Source: Methylococcales bacterium
GTDB lineage: Bacteria; Pseudomonadota; Gammaproteobacteria; Methylococcales; Methylomonadaceae
Reading direction: 5' to 3'
NCBI GenBank assembly: GCA_023146575.1
Contig: JAGLBU010000139.1
Span: 1-6,257 of the forward strand
Length of the DNA: 6,257 nt
Shown: positions 5,676 to 6,257 of the stretch, one piece after another
Position numbering within the stretch: the first letter of the stretch is position 1
Layout: the number at the start of each line of letters is the position of its first letter
Notes under the pieces: model-generated
What the model was told of the DNA's origin: nothing
The model's input: the letters and a program-made list of their open reading frames with translations, nothing else
Database searches by the model: none
Translations under genes and position numbers: made by a program

Positions 5676-6257
5676 TTACTTTGTTTTGGCTAAAATAGCT
5701 TCACTTAATTGATAAACCGCTAAGGCATACATTTGACTGTGATTGTAGCGTGTAATCGCATAAAAATTAGTCAGTCCTACCCAAAATTCAGGTGCAGAGG
5801 CTTGTTGATATTCTAATAATTTTGCAGGTGTTGGTGATGAAAGCTCGATGGGAATGGCAATATTAAGCGCTTGTAGCTGTGCGATTGTGGATTGCGGTTT
5901 TAAATCATCAAAGATGGCTTGGGTGTAATCATTTCCTGTTACGGTCACTTTATAAGCAATGCCTTCATTTTTTTGCCAACCATGTTTTAATAAATAATGA
6001 CCGACACTGGCAATCGCATCCGCAGGGTTTGTCCAAATATTACGCTTGCCATCTTGCTCATAATCGGCGGCATAATTGCGATAACTGCTGGGCATGAATT
6101 GTGGTAAGCCCATTGCACCTGCGTATGAACCTTTGGGCTTGAGTGGGTTCATTTTTTCTTCACGGCAAAGCAATAAGAAGTGCTTAAGTTCTTTGGTGAA
6201 AAATGTACTGCGTTTGGGGTATGAAAAAGCTAAGGTTGAAAGTGCGTCAATCACTCG
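5676..6257 (-). CDS. mltB: Membrane-bound lytic murein transglycosylase B, 5' end beyond window edge
   Basis: The C-terminal 193 residues of MltB (Slt35 family), which cuts the MurNAc-GlcNAc bond of peptidoglycan with 1,6-anhydro ring formation in the periplasm. The frame is open to the window edge (first codon an Arg before VIDALSTLAFSYP), so the GTG at 6254 is internal. The motif GSYAGAMGLPQFMPSSY at visible residues 43-59 is diagnostic. DYEQDGKRNIW corresponds to the EF-hand-like calcium loop of E. coli Slt35 (DFSGDGHINLW) and keeps its first and fifth-position acids. The C-terminus (ITRYNHSQMYALAVYQL) is the usual end. The catalytic glutamate and the signal/lipobox lie outside the window and cannot be checked. 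It is upstream of rlpA in the same orientation, the normal mltB-rlpA pair. Confidence 0.93.
   Translation of the reverse strand, partial: RVIDALSTLAFSYPKRSTFFTKELKHFLLLCREEKMNPLKPKGSYAGAMGLPQFMPSSYRNYAADYEQDGKRNIWTNPADAIASVGHYLLKHGWQKNEGIAYKVTVTGNDYTQAIFDDLKPQSTIAQLQALNIAIPIELSSPTPAKLLEYQQASAPEFWVGLTNFYAITRYNHSQMYALAVYQLSEAILAKTK

Noticed and set aside
5879..6097. Plus-strand 72-codon frame opposite mltB
   Set aside because: The mltB motifs on the other strand explain this stretch fully; the product is Trp/His-rich and looks like an antisense artefact.

Overview
The window is a densely coded, AT-rich (roughly 40% GC by eye, not computed) chromosomal stretch of a gammaproteobacterium. The placement rests on YbeD, RlpA and MltB, which with the D-amino-acid aminotransferase belong to the gammaproteobacterial cell-wall/lipoate neighbourhood rodA-mltB-rlpA-dacA-dat-ybeD-lipB-lipA. 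The protein style and base composition would fit Methylococcales or Thiotrichales, but I cannot fix the genus. I see no RNA genes, insertion sequences, CRISPR arrays or phage genes, and no gene-free gap longer than about 30 bases.

Left part (1-736, + strand): the 3' end of a D-alanine aminotransferase gene (dat), then a small YbeD/DUF493 gene, coupled by an ATGA stop/start overlap. dat makes D-amino acids for peptidoglycan. ybeD normally precedes lipB, but no lipB follows here.

Middle (764-4973, + strand): a compact four-gene operon with gaps of 4-12 bases. It encodes an ABC importer permease, its ATPase, a secreted substrate-binding protein fused to an OmpA-type peptidoglycan-binding domain, and a membrane-anchored von Willebrand factor A (vWA) protein with an intact metal site. 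The importer resembles the nitrate/sulfonate/taurine (Tau/Ssu/Thi5) class; its substrate cannot be read from the sequence. The unusual part is the envelope side: the binding protein is predicted to be held on the cell wall, and a periplasmic metal-dependent adhesion domain is made with it.

Right part (4970-6257, - strand): rlpA (septal-type lytic transglycosylase with a SPOR domain) downstream of mltB (lytic transglycosylase B, 5' end beyond the window edge), 22 bases apart. They converge on the vWA gene so tightly that the two stop codons share the palindrome TTAA.

Taken together, the cell-wall cluster appears broken in two: mltB-rlpA and dat-ybeD now point towards each other, with the transporter/vWA operon between them. 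The most interesting items are this rearrangement and the wall-tethered transporter operon, whose function I regard as unassigned.
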